Source: Polaribacter sejongensis
GTDB taxonomy: Bacteria; Bacteroidota; Bacteroidia; Flavobacteriales; Flavobacteriaceae
Direction: 5' to 3'
NCBI RefSeq assembly: GCF_038024065.1
Contig: NZ_CP150667.1
Location: 3,293,501-3,357,500 of the forward strand
Length of the DNA stretch: 64,000 bases
Shown here: positions 1 through 8,398 of the stretch, one piece after another
Numbering within the stretch: position 1 is the first letter of the stretch
How the letters are laid out: every line of letters starts with the position of its first letter
Position numbers and translations under genes: made by a program
The notes under the pieces: model-generated
Databases searched by the model: none
What the model saw: the letters and a program-made list of their open reading frames with translations, nothing else
Told to the model about the DNA's origin: nothing

Positions 1-635
1 GTTAAGTTCTGTCTAAAGTTATCCATTAATGGAGAAATAGATTCGCCATGTGCTAAATCGAAATGTACAACGTGTAATTGAGCACTAAACTCTTTTGCAA
101 CTTTGGTTATTTTTTCTAAAGGTTCAATTTCTTCATCTCTATAATCTACCAAAAACATAATATTGTCTAAAGAACCATCAAATTTTGCGTTTTCCGGAAC
201 TGCGATTACAGGTTTGTCTATTTCTTCTAAAATTTTAATGGTATTGGTCTCCATAAAAATATTAAAAAGGCTGCTATTTTTTCCTTTGCTAGTTCCCATT
301 ATAATGATGTCAATTTTGTCATCACGTTTGGCAACATATTTAAATAGTGAATCAGAAAAAACACCTTCATCAACAATATATTTTACTTTTAAGTCTCCTT
401 TTTTACTTGCTTTTATCAGCTTTTGAAAAGGCGGAAATTTATCTTTTTTATTTCTAAAATTATCAATATCAATTTTTTCATAAATAGATTTTGTTTTTTC
501 ATCTACCGATATGTCTTCATGATAGGCATGATATATAATTAAGGTAGCATCTAGCTTTTGTGCGTATTCCATTGCATACGCAAACGCGTTTAAAGAAATT
601 TCTGAAAAGTCTGTTGGAAATAATATGTTTTTCAT
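1..635 (-). CDS. Universal stress protein (UspA family), 3' end cut by the window
   Basis: Cytoplasmic universal stress protein, probably a tandem-Usp form as is usual in Flavobacteriia. Translated from an ATG at 635 it begins MKNILFPTDFSE, the first Usp strand with its nucleotide-site Asp, and continues as AYAMEYAQKLDATLIIYHAY. Around residues 120-150 it has IIMGTSKGKNSSLFNIFMET, matching the Usp GxxG-x9-G(S/T) ATP-binding pattern in degenerate form. A second repeat starts near residue 170 with NIMFLVDYRDEE and runs off the left edge after 211 codons. It lies 11 bp downstream of the porin gene in the same orientation, so it is probably the last gene of the PiT-like/porin operon. The family usually serves in starvation or stress survival; the ligand is not known here. 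Confidence 0.88.
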   Translation of the reverse strand, partial: MKNILFPTDFSEISLNAFAYAMEYAQKLDATLIIYHAYHEDISVDEKTKSIYEKIDIDNFRNKKDKFPPFQKLIKASKKGDLKVKYIVDEGVFSDSLFKYVAKRDDKIDIIIMGTSKGKNSSLFNIFMETNTIKILEEIDKPVIAVPENAKFDGSLDNIMFLVDYRDEEIEPLEKITKVAKEFSAQLHVVHFDLAHGESISPLMDNFRQNL

Positions 636-646
636 AATTTTTAGTT

Positions 647-1798
647 TTAGAAAGATACTTCGAGGTTTAATTCGTAAATATTATTTTCGTTGGATGTTTT
701 GTTGTTATGTTCTGCATTTAATACCAATCTTAGATATTTGTTTACGGTATAAGAAAGGCCACCAATAAAACGTTTTGTATTCGCATCGTCTAAAGTTTCT
801 AAATGAAAGGAGTCATATCTTGCCCAAAGTGCTAAAGGCGATTTTTTAATTTTATATTCTCCAAAAAAACTATAGCCATCATTTTCAATTGCTTTACTAA
901 AATCGTTTTCATCTACATATTCTCCTCTAAAATCTCCTATACCACTATGCATTTGTCCTGTTAAAGTTAATTGTTTTCCTGTATATGCAATAAACCCTAA
1001 TACCTGATTAAATTTAGGGTTGTATTCACTATTTCCTCTTCCAATATTAAAATATCCACTTATGTGTAGTTGAGGTACTTTATTAGCAAATGGTCTAACT
1101 GATAAACGCCCAGAAAATACTTTGTTATTGTTATTCTCTTCACCAGAATATCCTCCACCATTAAACAAACCGACTACATAACTTACGTATTTACCAGGCA
1201 TAGCACCGTTTACTTCTTTAAGAAACTTTTTATCCATTGCAGGACCAATATTTCCTCCGTAGGTGATACCAAAATCAGCAGAATTAAAAATTCTATTTCT
1301 TTCAATAAACATATTGTCTTGTACTCTGTAGGTGTTTATTTTTTGTTCAAAATCTAACCAAGGAGTATGTACCATACCAACTTCTACCCAGTTACCTGTA
1401 AAAACATCACTATTAAAATTGGGTTTTGCTTTTACATATAAATATTTTAAACGCGTTTCTATATTTCCAGCATCGGGTCCTTCTCTGTCCACGGTTAAAT
1501 CCATCGTATAACGTACAGAATAGGTTTTGTTTAGGTCTTTTTTTAAGGTAAAATAACTCCTTTTTAATACAAAAGCACTCTGATGATCATTTGTAATGCC
1601 TATTTCGTCATCGGCTTGTGTTTGAGAAATTCCATCTCTATAAGCGATAAACCAATTACCAGACATTTGAAGAAAATCTGCTATAGTGATTCCTTTTTCA
1701 TCGGTATCTATTCCGTTTTTTTGGCTTTGTGCCATTGTTAAATCAGTAAAAGAAAGTAGATAAACTAATATAATGCAAGTTTTAAATTTAAAATACAT
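647..1798 (-). CDS. Outer-membrane porin, OprO/OprP-like
   Basis: A 383-residue outer-membrane protein. The N-terminus is a signal peptide ending at about residue 24 (LTMAQ), and the rest alternates beta strands and turns, ending in an aromatic C-terminal strand (NLEVSF) typical of beta barrels. The motif AFVLKRSYFTLKKDL and the later pattern of paired strands resemble phosphate-selective porins O and P. It follows the PiT-like permease gene by 22 bp and precedes the Usp gene by 11 bp, so outer- and inner-membrane transport steps are probably co-transcribed. Anion or phosphate passage is inferred from fold and neighbour; other small anions are possible. It is only distantly similar to the second porin in this window (20939-22147). 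Confidence 0.72.
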   Translation of the reverse strand: MYFKFKTCIILVYLLSFTDLTMAQSQKNGIDTDEKGITIADFLQMSGNWFIAYRDGISQTQADDEIGITNDHQSAFVLKRSYFTLKKDLNKTYSVRYTMDLTVDREGPDAGNIETRLKYLYVKAKPNFNSDVFTGNWVEVGMVHTPWLDFEQKINTYRVQDNMFIERNRIFNSADFGITYGGNIGPAMDKKFLKEVNGAMPGKYVSYVVGLFNGGGYSGEENNNNKVFSGRLSVRPFANKVPQLHISGYFNIGRGNSEYNPKFNQVLGFIAYTGKQLTLTGQMHSGIGDFRGEYVDENDFSKAIENDGYSFFGEYKIKKSPLALWARYDSFHLETLDDANTKRFIGGLSYTVNKYLRLVLNAEHNNKTSNENNIYELNLEVSF

Positions 1799-1820
1799 TG
1801 GTTTTAATTTAGAATGATTG

Positions 1821-2777
1821 TTAAATTGAAGTTGCTATAAATTTGACACCATAGACAAGTGCAATACTTACTAAGAGGCCTATTAACACCTTAAATAAAT
1901 CTACTCCTAAACTTTTAAACATATCTCTACGAGCTTCGTTTTTACGCAATACAAAGTTTAAGGCAATTTCTCTACCTGCTAAAATTCCTATAAACACCCA
2001 AGTTGTACTCATTGGTACGTTGTTTAGTTCTTTAAAGTAGAATAAAACAATACCATACGTAAAGTCTATTAATGTAGCCGATCTAATATCTACTGTGTTT
2101 GTTTTAGAGCGAATAATGCTTTGTATTGCACCTCCTTTAGATTTAATAATGTAAGCCAAAAGTCCTAAAATAACAACTAAAGAACCTATTAACTCCCAAA
2201 CACTTAATTGTCTTGGTAAGTACACGTAAATATTAGCAAAATCTTGAATTAGCCATTGCGACCATAAAAAACCTGTAGATAACCATTGTAAGGCTGTCCA
2301 TATATTTCTTTGTTTATCTGTAATTGGGTTTTCAATAAATTTCTTTTCAACCGATTTAGAGATAATTAGGTATAAGACGATGGATGCTGTTAGCGCAAGT
2401 AAATAACCAGAAACAGATTTTGTAACCATATCTCCTAAGTTCTTTGCATTAAAAAATGTAAGAATTAAAAAAGAGGTACTTACCGGTATTCCAGTACGTG
2501 TTAAAAGCATTAAAACAATTGGAGGTAGAATGTAGTACCAAGCAAATGGTTGTGGTAAAGGATATTTTGCCAATCTTCCGTAAGAAACATCTCCGTTATG
2601 AGTAACGTAACCGTAGATTAATGTTACGGCAAGTATACCACCAGCAAAAAGCCATAGAACCCACCATTTTTTACGTTCGTTAGAACTTAAAAAGGTTCCT
2701 AATGTTTGTATGGTGTCATTTCCTACAACAGAATATGCTGCTAAGAAAAACCCTAAATACATTACTGTTAATTCCAT
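1821..2777 (-). CDS. Divergent PiT-family inorganic anion permease
   Basis: A 318-residue polytopic inner-membrane protein with about eight to ten hydrophobic segments. Two PiT hallmarks are visible although the overall sequence is divergent. Residues 17-28 (VVGNDTIQTLGT) correspond to the GANDxANxxG signature, and two short inverted-topology motifs, GIPVSTS at 96-102 and VPMSTT at 254-259, correspond to the G(V/M)P(V/I)ST motifs of the two PiT halves. It lacks the PhoU-like cytoplasmic tail found in the second PiT protein of this window. It is the first gene of the operon with the porin and Usp, so phosphate or a related oxyanion is the likely substrate. The promoter region at 2829-2846 carries an 11-bp-period repeat. 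Confidence 0.62.
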   Translation of the reverse strand: MELTVMYLGFFLAAYSVVGNDTIQTLGTFLSSNERKKWWVLWLFAGGILAVTLIYGYVTHNGDVSYGRLAKYPLPQPFAWYYILPPIVLMLLTRTGIPVSTSFLILTFFNAKNLGDMVTKSVSGYLLALTASIVLYLIISKSVEKKFIENPITDKQRNIWTALQWLSTGFLWSQWLIQDFANIYVYLPRQLSVWELIGSLVVILGLLAYIIKSKGGAIQSIIRSKTNTVDIRSATLIDFTYGIVLFYFKELNNVPMSTTWVFIGILAGREIALNFVLRKNEARRDMFKSLGVDLFKVLIGLLVSIALVYGVKFIATSI

Positions 2778-2828
2778 AGGTAAATTAAATTAGTTATAAT
2801 TTAACTCAAAGGAATACTATTACAAAAC

Positions 2829-2846
2829 AGTAAATGTTAAGTAAAT
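2829..2846 (-). promoter_or_regulatory. Candidate Pho-box-like direct repeat upstream of the PiT-like operon
   Basis: On the minus strand the sequence is ATTTACTTAACATTTACT: two ATTTACT units with an 11-bp period, overlapping a TTAACAT. A near-consensus -7 element (TTCCTTTG, 7 of 8 to TAnnTTTG) lies 14 bp downstream at 2807-2814. The geometry resembles the better sites upstream of 20856, 22147 and 22485. This is the weakest of the four. Confidence 0.4.
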
Positions 2847-2879
2847 ATTATGATACTATAAAGTTTGAGGTAGTAGAAG

Positions 2880-3119
2880 TTATTTCCTTAATGCAAGTTC
2901 CTTCTTTATATTTTTGATATCAACATACATATAAATAGACATCGGTATAAAAAACAAAGGTAAAAAGGTATGAAAAGAGGTACCGTTTTCAATGGTAGAA
3001 AAAATAGCAAATACTACCATTAAAAGAATGACAACTATTTTAATGATAAAAAAGTTTTTTTGCTTTTTTAGTTTTGTTATAAGTTCTTCTTTGGTGTATG
3101 TAGAAAATTCTGAAGCCAT
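2880..3119 (-). CDS. Small two-TM membrane protein of unknown function
   Basis: A 79-residue protein with a charged N-terminal helix (KEELITKLKKQK), two hydrophobic segments at about residues 23-42 and 50-68, and a lysine-rich C-terminus (IKNIKKELALRK). Both ends are therefore predicted to be cytoplasmic. Such small proteins are common in Flavobacteriia, but I recognise no function. It sits between a terminator (3137-3175) and the PiT-like operon promoter, so it is probably transcribed alone. Confidence 0.6.
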   Translation of the reverse strand: MASEFSTYTKEELITKLKKQKNFFIIKIVVILLMVVFAIFSTIENGTSFHTFLPLFFIPMSIYMYVDIKNIKKELALRK

Positions 3120-3136
3120 AATAAGTAATGTTATTG

Positions 3137-3175
3137 AAAAAAAAATCCACCTATATTATTAAGTGGATTTTTTTT
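3137..3175. terminator. Bidirectional intrinsic terminator
   Basis: Inverted repeat AAAATCCAC (3142-3150) and GTGGATTTT (3163-3171) with A and T runs on both sides. It sits just downstream of the bacilliredoxin gene on the minus strand. Confidence 0.8.
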
Positions 3176-3196
3176 GTATAATATATTTTTAGAAGC

Positions 3197-3607
3197 CTAG
3201 CAAAACTCTTCGTAAGCCTGTGCTAAATTCTGTGCAATCATTTGTGCAGATCTTCCTTCAATATGGTGGCGCTCTAACATGTGTACCAATTTACCATCTT
3301 TAAACAAAGCCATTGCTGGAGATGATGCTGGAAAAGGAATCATAAACTCACGTGCTTTTTGTGTAGATTCTTTTTCTACACCAGCAAAAACAGTTGTTAA
3401 GTTTGTAGGTGTTTTGTCTGCTCCTAAAGAAGCAATAGCACCTGGTCTTGCCGTACCTGCAGCACAACCACAAACAGAGTTTACCACTACCAAAGTAGTT
3501 CCTTTTTTAGACATTGCGTTTTCAACGTCTTCACTTGTATATAATGCTTCAAAACCTGCGTTAATTAACTCATCGCGCATTGGTTTTACTAATTCTTCTG
3601 GATACAT
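3197..3607 (-). CDS. Bacilliredoxin, BrxA/BrxB (YphP/YqiW) family
   Basis: A 136-residue cytoplasmic thioredoxin-fold protein. The family signature VVNSVCGCAAGTARPG is at residues 41-56, with the CGC active site at 46-48. The family removes bacillithiol or reduces protein disulfides in Firmicutes; in Bacteroidota the low-molecular-weight thiol partner is less certain. Full length compared with the family (about 140 residues). The start is the only ATG near a strong promoter (3627-3657), and the gene is followed by its own terminator, so it is monocistronic. Confidence 0.9.
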   Translation of the reverse strand: MYPEELVKPMRDELINAGFEALYTSEDVENAMSKKGTTLVVVNSVCGCAAGTARPGAIASLGADKTPTNLTTVFAGVEKESTQKAREFMIPFPASSPAMALFKDGKLVHMLERHHIEGRSAQMIAQNLAQAYEEFC

Positions 3608-3626
3608 ATTTTCTAATTTTAAAATG

Positions 3627-3657
3627 CAAAGATAGGTATAAGTTAAAGAAAAGTCAA
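3627..3657 (-). promoter_or_regulatory. Bacteroidota-type promoter of the bacilliredoxin gene
   Basis: The minus strand has TTG (3657-3655), 20 bp, then TATCTTTG (3634-3627), an exact match to the TAnnTTTG -7 element. The -7 element ends about 20 bp upstream of the ATG at 3607. Confidence 0.7.
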
Positions 3658-3886
3658 CTTTATAAAAATAGTTGTCTCAATAGAAATATCAATAAAATTG
3701 ATATCAAATAAATTATTAAAAAGCTATTCTTTATTCTTTGGGCATGCCCATTTTTAAAACAAAGTTCCGTTTACACTGCACTTTTTTTAAAAATCGTCAG
3801 GCTTTCAAAGCTCGCTTCCCGCTAAAAAGCGGGAGAGCTCAAACAAACTTTTCAATCCTTCATGCATATAAGCATCAAAGTTTATT

Positions 3887-4007
3887 AGTTGCAGAGTTAC
3901 AAAGTAAAAAAAGTAATAAAGTTGCAGTGTCTAGATTTTTAAAAATCAAACAACTCAAATTCAAAAACTATAAGTCTTTGTTTCTTTGAAACTTTGTAAC
4001 TTTGCTG
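3887..4007. repeat. Inverted-repeat element upstream of the TerB/DnaJ gene
   Basis: The left arm AGTTGCAGAGTTACAAAGT (3888-3906) is nearly complementary to the right arm ACTTTGTAACTTTGCTGCT (from 3991). The right arm contains TAACTTTG at 3997-4004, an exact -7 element for the following gene. Related copies occur after that gene at 4813-4917. The 420 bp from 3608 to 4027 contain the bacilliredoxin promoter and this element; I see no gene there. Confidence 0.6.
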
Positions 4008-4027
4008 CTTCAAATAAAAAATAAATA

Positions 4028-4792
4028 ATGGGAAGTTTTACAAAATGGTTAGGAGCAGGATTAGGATTTACTTTTGGAGGTCCAATAGGTGCAGCCATTG
4101 GTTTTGCAGTAGGTAGTTTTGTAGATGGTTTTTCAATAAAAGACCTAACACAAGAACAACTAGATTACGAAAGAACCAGACAATCTAGTGCTAGAAGTAG
4201 TGCTGCAGATACACAATCTGGAGATTTTGAAATGAGTTTATTGGTTTTAGCATCAATAGTAATAAAGTCTGACGGAAAAGTAGATCAGCGAGAATTAGAC
4301 TTTGTACGCTCTCAATTTGTTGGCATGTACGGTAAAGAAAGAGCTAACAACGCCTTTAAGCTTTTTAGTGGAATTATAAAAAAGGAAGTTTCAGCGCGTC
4401 AAGTTTGTATACAGATTAGACAAAATATGTCTCACGCATCTCGTTTGCAATTATTACATTTCTTATTCGGTATTGCAAAAGCAGATGGTTTTGTAGCAGA
4501 GTCAGAAATAGAAGAAATTAGAAAGATGGCTGGTTATTTGTACATCAACCAAAACGATTTTGAGTCTATAAAAGCAATGTTCCATGATGCTTCAGAAAAT
4601 GCCTATAAAATTTTAGATATAGAAAAGACGGCTACAGATGCAGAAGTAAAGAGTGGTTATAGAAAAATGGTGAAAAAATACCATCCAGATAAATTACAAG
4701 GTTTAGGAGAGGAGCATTTAAAAGGTGCGAATGAAAAATTCCAAAGCATACAAGCTGCTTATGAAAAGATAAAAAATGAACGTGGCTTGTAA
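4028..4792 (+). CDS. djlA: DjlA-like co-chaperone: TerB-like domain plus C-terminal J domain
   Basis: A 254-residue protein. The N-terminus has a glycine-rich hydrophobic stretch (GAGLGFTFGGPIGAAIGFAV), probably membrane-associated as in DjlA. Residues about 65-180 form a helical TerB-like domain with the motif ASIVIKSDGKVDQRELDFV and a second copy-like stretch, GIAKADGFVAESEIEEI. Residues about 190-254 form a J domain with the essential HPD tripeptide in KKYHPDKL, which would stimulate DnaK ATPase. Neighbours are housekeeping genes and the gene appears monocistronic. Related inverted-repeat elements lie on both sides. TerB domains are linked to tellurite and stress responses, but here the general co-chaperone role is more likely. 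Confidence 0.85.
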   Translation: MGSFTKWLGAGLGFTFGGPIGAAIGFAVGSFVDGFSIKDLTQEQLDYERTRQSSARSSAADTQSGDFEMSLLVLASIVIKSDGKVDQRELDFVRSQFVGMYGKERANNAFKLFSGIIKKEVSARQVCIQIRQNMSHASRLQLLHFLFGIAKADGFVAESEIEEIRKMAGYLYINQNDFESIKAMFHDASENAYKILDIEKTATDAEVKSGYRKMVKKYHPDKLQGLGEEHLKGANEKFQSIQAAYEKIKNERGL

Positions 4793-4812
4793 ATAAAGTT
4801 TCAAAGCTACAT

Positions 4813-4917
4813 AGTTGCAGAGTAACAAAGTACAAGCTCAGTTACTTTGTAACTTTTAGTCTTTGCAACTTTGTAACTTCTTCCCAACTTTGTAACTTTT
4901 TTTATGCTTTGTAACTT
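4813..4917. repeat. Repeat cluster downstream of djlA, four copies of CTTTGTAACTT
   Basis: The 11-mer CTTTGTAACTT occurs at 4845, 4869, 4888 and 4907. It is preceded by the near-complementary AGTTGCAGAGTAACAAAGTA (4813-4832), which can pair with the first copy. The motif is the one seen at 3887-4007. Confidence 0.65.
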
Positions 4918-4985
4918 CTTTAGAAACAAACTTAAAAATTAGAAGAATTTCAGTAAATTCGCAATCTTATTAGAAAAGACAGAAA

Positions 4986-7900
4986 ATGAAAGCGAAATTT
5001 CCTGAGTATAAAGGACTTGACTTACCAAAAGTAGCAGAAGAAATCTTAAGCTATTGGCAAGAAAATAACATCTTCGAAAAGAGTGTATCTTCTAGAGAAA
5101 ATGCAAAACCTTTTGTGTTTTTTGAAGGACCTCCTTCTGCAAACGGACTTCCAGGAGTTCACCATGTTTTAGCTCGCGCTATTAAAGATATTTTTCCACG
5201 TTATAAAACCATGAAAGGTTACCAAGTAAAGCGTAAAGCTGGTTGGGATACACATGGTTTACCAATAGAATTGGGTGTAGAAAAAGAATTAGGAATTACC
5301 AAAGAAGATATTGGAAAAACCATTTCTGTAGAAGATTATAACGCAGCTTGTAGAAAAGCCGTTATGAAATATACAGATGTTTGGCACGATTTAACCAATA
5401 AAATGGGGTATTGGGTAGATATGGAAGATCCATACATTACCTACGAACCTAAATATATGGAATCTGTTTGGTGGTTGCTAAAAGAGATTTACAATAAAAA
5501 ATTAATTTACAAAGGGTATACAATTCAGCCATATTCGCCAAAAGCGGGTACGGGTTTAAGTTCTCATGAGTTGAATCAACCTGGTACGTACCAAGATGTA
5601 ACTGATACCACTATTGTTGCACAATTTAAAGCTGTAGAAAATACGCTTCCAGACTTTTTACAAAACGAAGGAACGGTTTATTTTATCGCTTGGACAACAA
5701 CTCCTTGGACGTTGCCTTCTAATACAGCATTAACAGTTGGGCCTAAAATAGAATATGTTTTAGTAGAAACTTTTAATCAATATACATTTGAGCCTATCAA
5801 AGTAATTTTAGCTAAGAAATTAGTTGGAAAGCAATTTGCAGGTAAAAATAATGTAGAAGTTGAAACTTCGGAAGAATTAAGTTCTTATAATTCTGGTGAT
5901 AAAAAAATACCTTATCATGTTATAAAAGAATTTATTGGTAAAGATTTAGTTGATATTAAATACGAACCAGTTTTAGATTACTGTAGACCAAATGATAATC
6001 CGCAAGATGCTTTTAGAGTAATTTTAGGAGATTTTGTTACTACAGAAGACGGAACAGGAATTGTACACACTGCACCAACTTTTGGTCAGGATGATGCTTT
6101 GGTTGCAAAACAAGCAGTACCAGAAATTCCACCAATGTTGGTGAAAGATGAAAATGATAATTTAGTTCCTTTAGTAAATTTACAAGGTAAGTTTAGACCA
6201 GAAATGGGCGAGTTTGCAGGTAAATACGTAAAGAACGAATATTATCCTGAAGGTGAAGCACCAGAAAGATCTATTGATGTTGAGTTAGCGATTAAGTTAA
6301 AGACAGAAAATAAAGCTTTTAAAGTAGAAAAATACAAGCACAGTTATCCAAATTGTTGGAGAACAGATAAACCAATTTTATACTATCCATTAGATTCTTG
6401 GTTTATTAAAGTAACTGATGTTAAAGATAGAATGCACGGTTTAAACAAAACCATTAACTGGAAACCTGAATCTACAGGAACTGGACGTTTTGGAAACTGG
6501 TTGGCAAATGCAAACGATTGGAATTTATCTCGTTCTCGTTATTGGGGAATTCCATTACCAATCTGGAGAACAGAAGACGGTAAAGAAGAAATTTGTGTTG
6601 GTTCTGTTAAAGAATTAAAAGAAGAAATGGCAAAGGCTGTAACAGCTGGCGTTTTAGCGAAAGATATTTTTGAAGATTTTGAAGTTGATAACAACTCAGA
6701 AGAAAACTATGCAAAAATAGATTTACATAAAAACATTGTGGATGAAATAGTATTAGTTTCAGCATCTGGACAACCAATGAAACGTGAAAACGATTTAATT
6801 GATGTGTGGTTCGATTCTGGTTCTATGCCGTATGCACAATGGCATTACCCGTTTGAAAACAAACAAAAAATTGATGGAAACGAATCTTTCCCTGCAGATT
6901 TTATTGCAGAAGGAGTAGATCAAACCAGAGGTTGGTTTTATACTTTACACGCAATTGCAACAATGGTTTTCGATTCTGTAGCGTATAAAAACGTTGTTTC
7001 TAACGGTTTAGTTTTAGATAAAAACGGACATAAAATGTCTAAACGTTTAGGGAATGCAACAGATCCTTTTACAACATTATCTACGTATGGAGCAGATGCA
7101 ACACGTTGGTACATGATTGCAAATGCAAATCCTTGGGACAATTTAAAATTCGATTTAGAAGGAATAGAAGAAGTAAAACGTAAATTCTTCGGAACTTTAT
7201 ATAACACCTATTCTTTCTTTACTTTATATACAAATTTGGATGGTTTTTCTTATGAAGAAGCAGATATTCCTTTAGAAAAAAGACCAGAAATAGACCGTTG
7301 GGTTTTATCAGAATTACATACTTTAATTGCTAAGGTTGATAAATTCTATGAAGAATATGAACCTACAAGAGCTGCAAGAGCAATATCAGACTTTACGCAA
7401 GATTACTTAAGTAACTGGTATGTGCGTTTAAGTAGAAGACGTTTTTGGAAAGGAGATTATCAAACAGATAAAATTTCTGCATATCAAACGTTGTACACTT
7501 GTATGAATACGATTGCAAAATTAGCATCGCCAATTGCGCCATTTTTTATGGACAGATTGTATCAAGATTTAAACTCTGTAACTGGTAAAGAAACATCAGA
7601 AAGTATTCACTTATCAGATTTTCCTGTATTTGATGCAAGTTTTGTTGATAAGAGCCTAGAGCGTAAAATGGAAAATGCACAAGTAATATCTTCTTTAGTT
7701 TTATCACTTAGAGCAAAAGAAAAGATTAAAGTGCGTCAGCCATTACAAAAAATTATGATTCCTGTTGATAATGAACAACAGAAAGAAGAAATTTTAGCGG
7801 TTGCTAATCTTATTAAAAATGAAGTAAACATTAAAGAAATTCAGATTTTAGATGATGCTTCAGATATTTTAATCAAACAAATAAAACCTAATTTTAAAAC

Positions 7901-8393
7901 CTTAGGTCCAAAGTTTGGAAAAGATATGCGTTTTATAGCTGCTGAGGTACAGAAGTTTAATCAAGAAGATATTAACAAAATAGAGAAAATTGGAAACATT
8001 TCTTTAGAAATTAATGGAAAAAGCATTATTTTAGAACTCTCAGACGTAGAGATATCATCTAAAGACATAGAAGGGTGGTTAGTTGCAAATGAAGGGGCGT
8101 TAACAGTTGCTTTAGATGTTACCATAACAGAAGATTTGCGTAAAGAAGGAGTTGCCAGAGAATTGGTAAATAGAATCCAAAATGCACGTAAAGACACAGG
8201 TTTAGAAGTAACAGATAGAATAAAATTAACGGTTTTAAATTTCGAGAACTTACAAAAATCTATCACGGATAATAAAGACTACATAATGAGTGAAACATTA
8301 ACTAAGGAATTGGTTTTTGTTGATGAATTAAATGATGGTACAGAAATTGAATTTGATACCATAAAAAGTAGAATATTAATAGAAAAAATGTAA
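4986..8393 (+). CDS. ileS: Isoleucyl-tRNA synthetase
   Basis: A 1135-residue class I aminoacyl-tRNA synthetase that charges tRNA(Ile). The N-terminal Rossmann fold has the ATP-site motif in variant form, NGLPGVHHVLAR around residues 53-64, where GVHH replaces the common HIGH. The KMSKR loop is intact at 683-687. The CP1 editing insertion has the TTTPWTLPSN motif near residue 245. After the anticodon-binding helical domain there is a long C-terminal extension (about 930-1135), which together with the length marks the long eukaryote-like IleRS type found in Bacteroidota. That type is generally less sensitive to mupirocin, an inference from family only. It is followed at 6 bp by the DksA-like gene, so they are likely co-transcribed. 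Confidence 0.97.
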   Translation: MKAKFPEYKGLDLPKVAEEILSYWQENNIFEKSVSSRENAKPFVFFEGPPSANGLPGVHHVLARAIKDIFPRYKTMKGYQVKRKAGWDTHGLPIELGVEKELGITKEDIGKTISVEDYNAACRKAVMKYTDVWHDLTNKMGYWVDMEDPYITYEPKYMESVWWLLKEIYNKKLIYKGYTIQPYSPKAGTGLSSHELNQPGTYQDVTDTTIVAQFKAVENTLPDFLQNEGTVYFIAWTTTPWTLPSNTALTVGPKIEYVLVETFNQYTFEPIKVILAKKLVGKQFAGKNNVEVETSEELSSYNSGDKKIPYHVIKEFIGKDLVDIKYEPVLDYCRPNDNPQDAFRVILGDFVTTEDGTGIVHTAPTFGQDDALVAKQAVPEIPPMLVKDENDNLVPLVNLQGKFRPEMGEFAGKYVKNEYYPEGEAPERSIDVELAIKLKTENKAFKVEKYKHSYPNCWRTDKPILYYPLDSWFIKVTDVKDRMHGLNKTINWKPESTGTGRFGNWLANANDWNLSRSRYWGIPLPIWRTEDGKEEICVGSVKELKEEMAKAVTAGVLAKDIFEDFEVDNNSEENYAKIDLHKNIVDEIVLVSASGQPMKRENDLIDVWFDSGSMPYAQWHYPFENKQKIDGNESFPADFIAEGVDQTRGWFYTLHAIATMVFDSVAYKNVVSNGLVLDKNGHKMSKRLGNATDPFTTLSTYGADATRWYMIANANPWDNLKFDLEGIEEVKRKFFGTLYNTYSFFTLYTNLDGFSYEEADIPLEKRPEIDRWVLSELHTLIAKVDKFYEEYEPTRAARAISDFTQDYLSNWYVRLSRRRFWKGDYQTDKISAYQTLYTCMNTIAKLASPIAPFFMDRLYQDLNSVTGKETSESIHLSDFPVFDASFVDKSLERKMENAQVISSLVLSLRAKEKIKVRQPLQKIMIPVDNEQQKEEILAVANLIKNEVNIKEIQILDDASDILIKQIKPNFKTLGPKFGKDMRFIAAEVQKFNQEDINKIEKIGNISLEINGKSIILELSDVEISSKDIEGWLVANEGALTVALDVTITEDLRKEGVARELVNRIQNARKDTGLEVTDRIKLTVLNFENLQKSITDNKDYIMSETLTKELVFVDELNDGTEIEFDTIKSRILIEKM

Positions 8394-8398
8394 GATTT

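Noticed and set aside
3279..3635. Open frame of 118 codons antisense to the bacilliredoxin gene.
   Set aside because: Shadow of a gene with a complete active-site motif, promoter and terminator.
3738..3989. An 83-codon plus-strand open frame between the bacilliredoxin and djlA genes.
   Set aside because: It lies inside the inverted-repeat element, has no convincing start region and encodes no recognisable fold.
4845..4917. Possible CRISPR array with 19-24 bp period.
   Set aside because: The conserved part is 11 bp, spacing is short and irregular, the inverted partner is nearby, and no cas gene is present.
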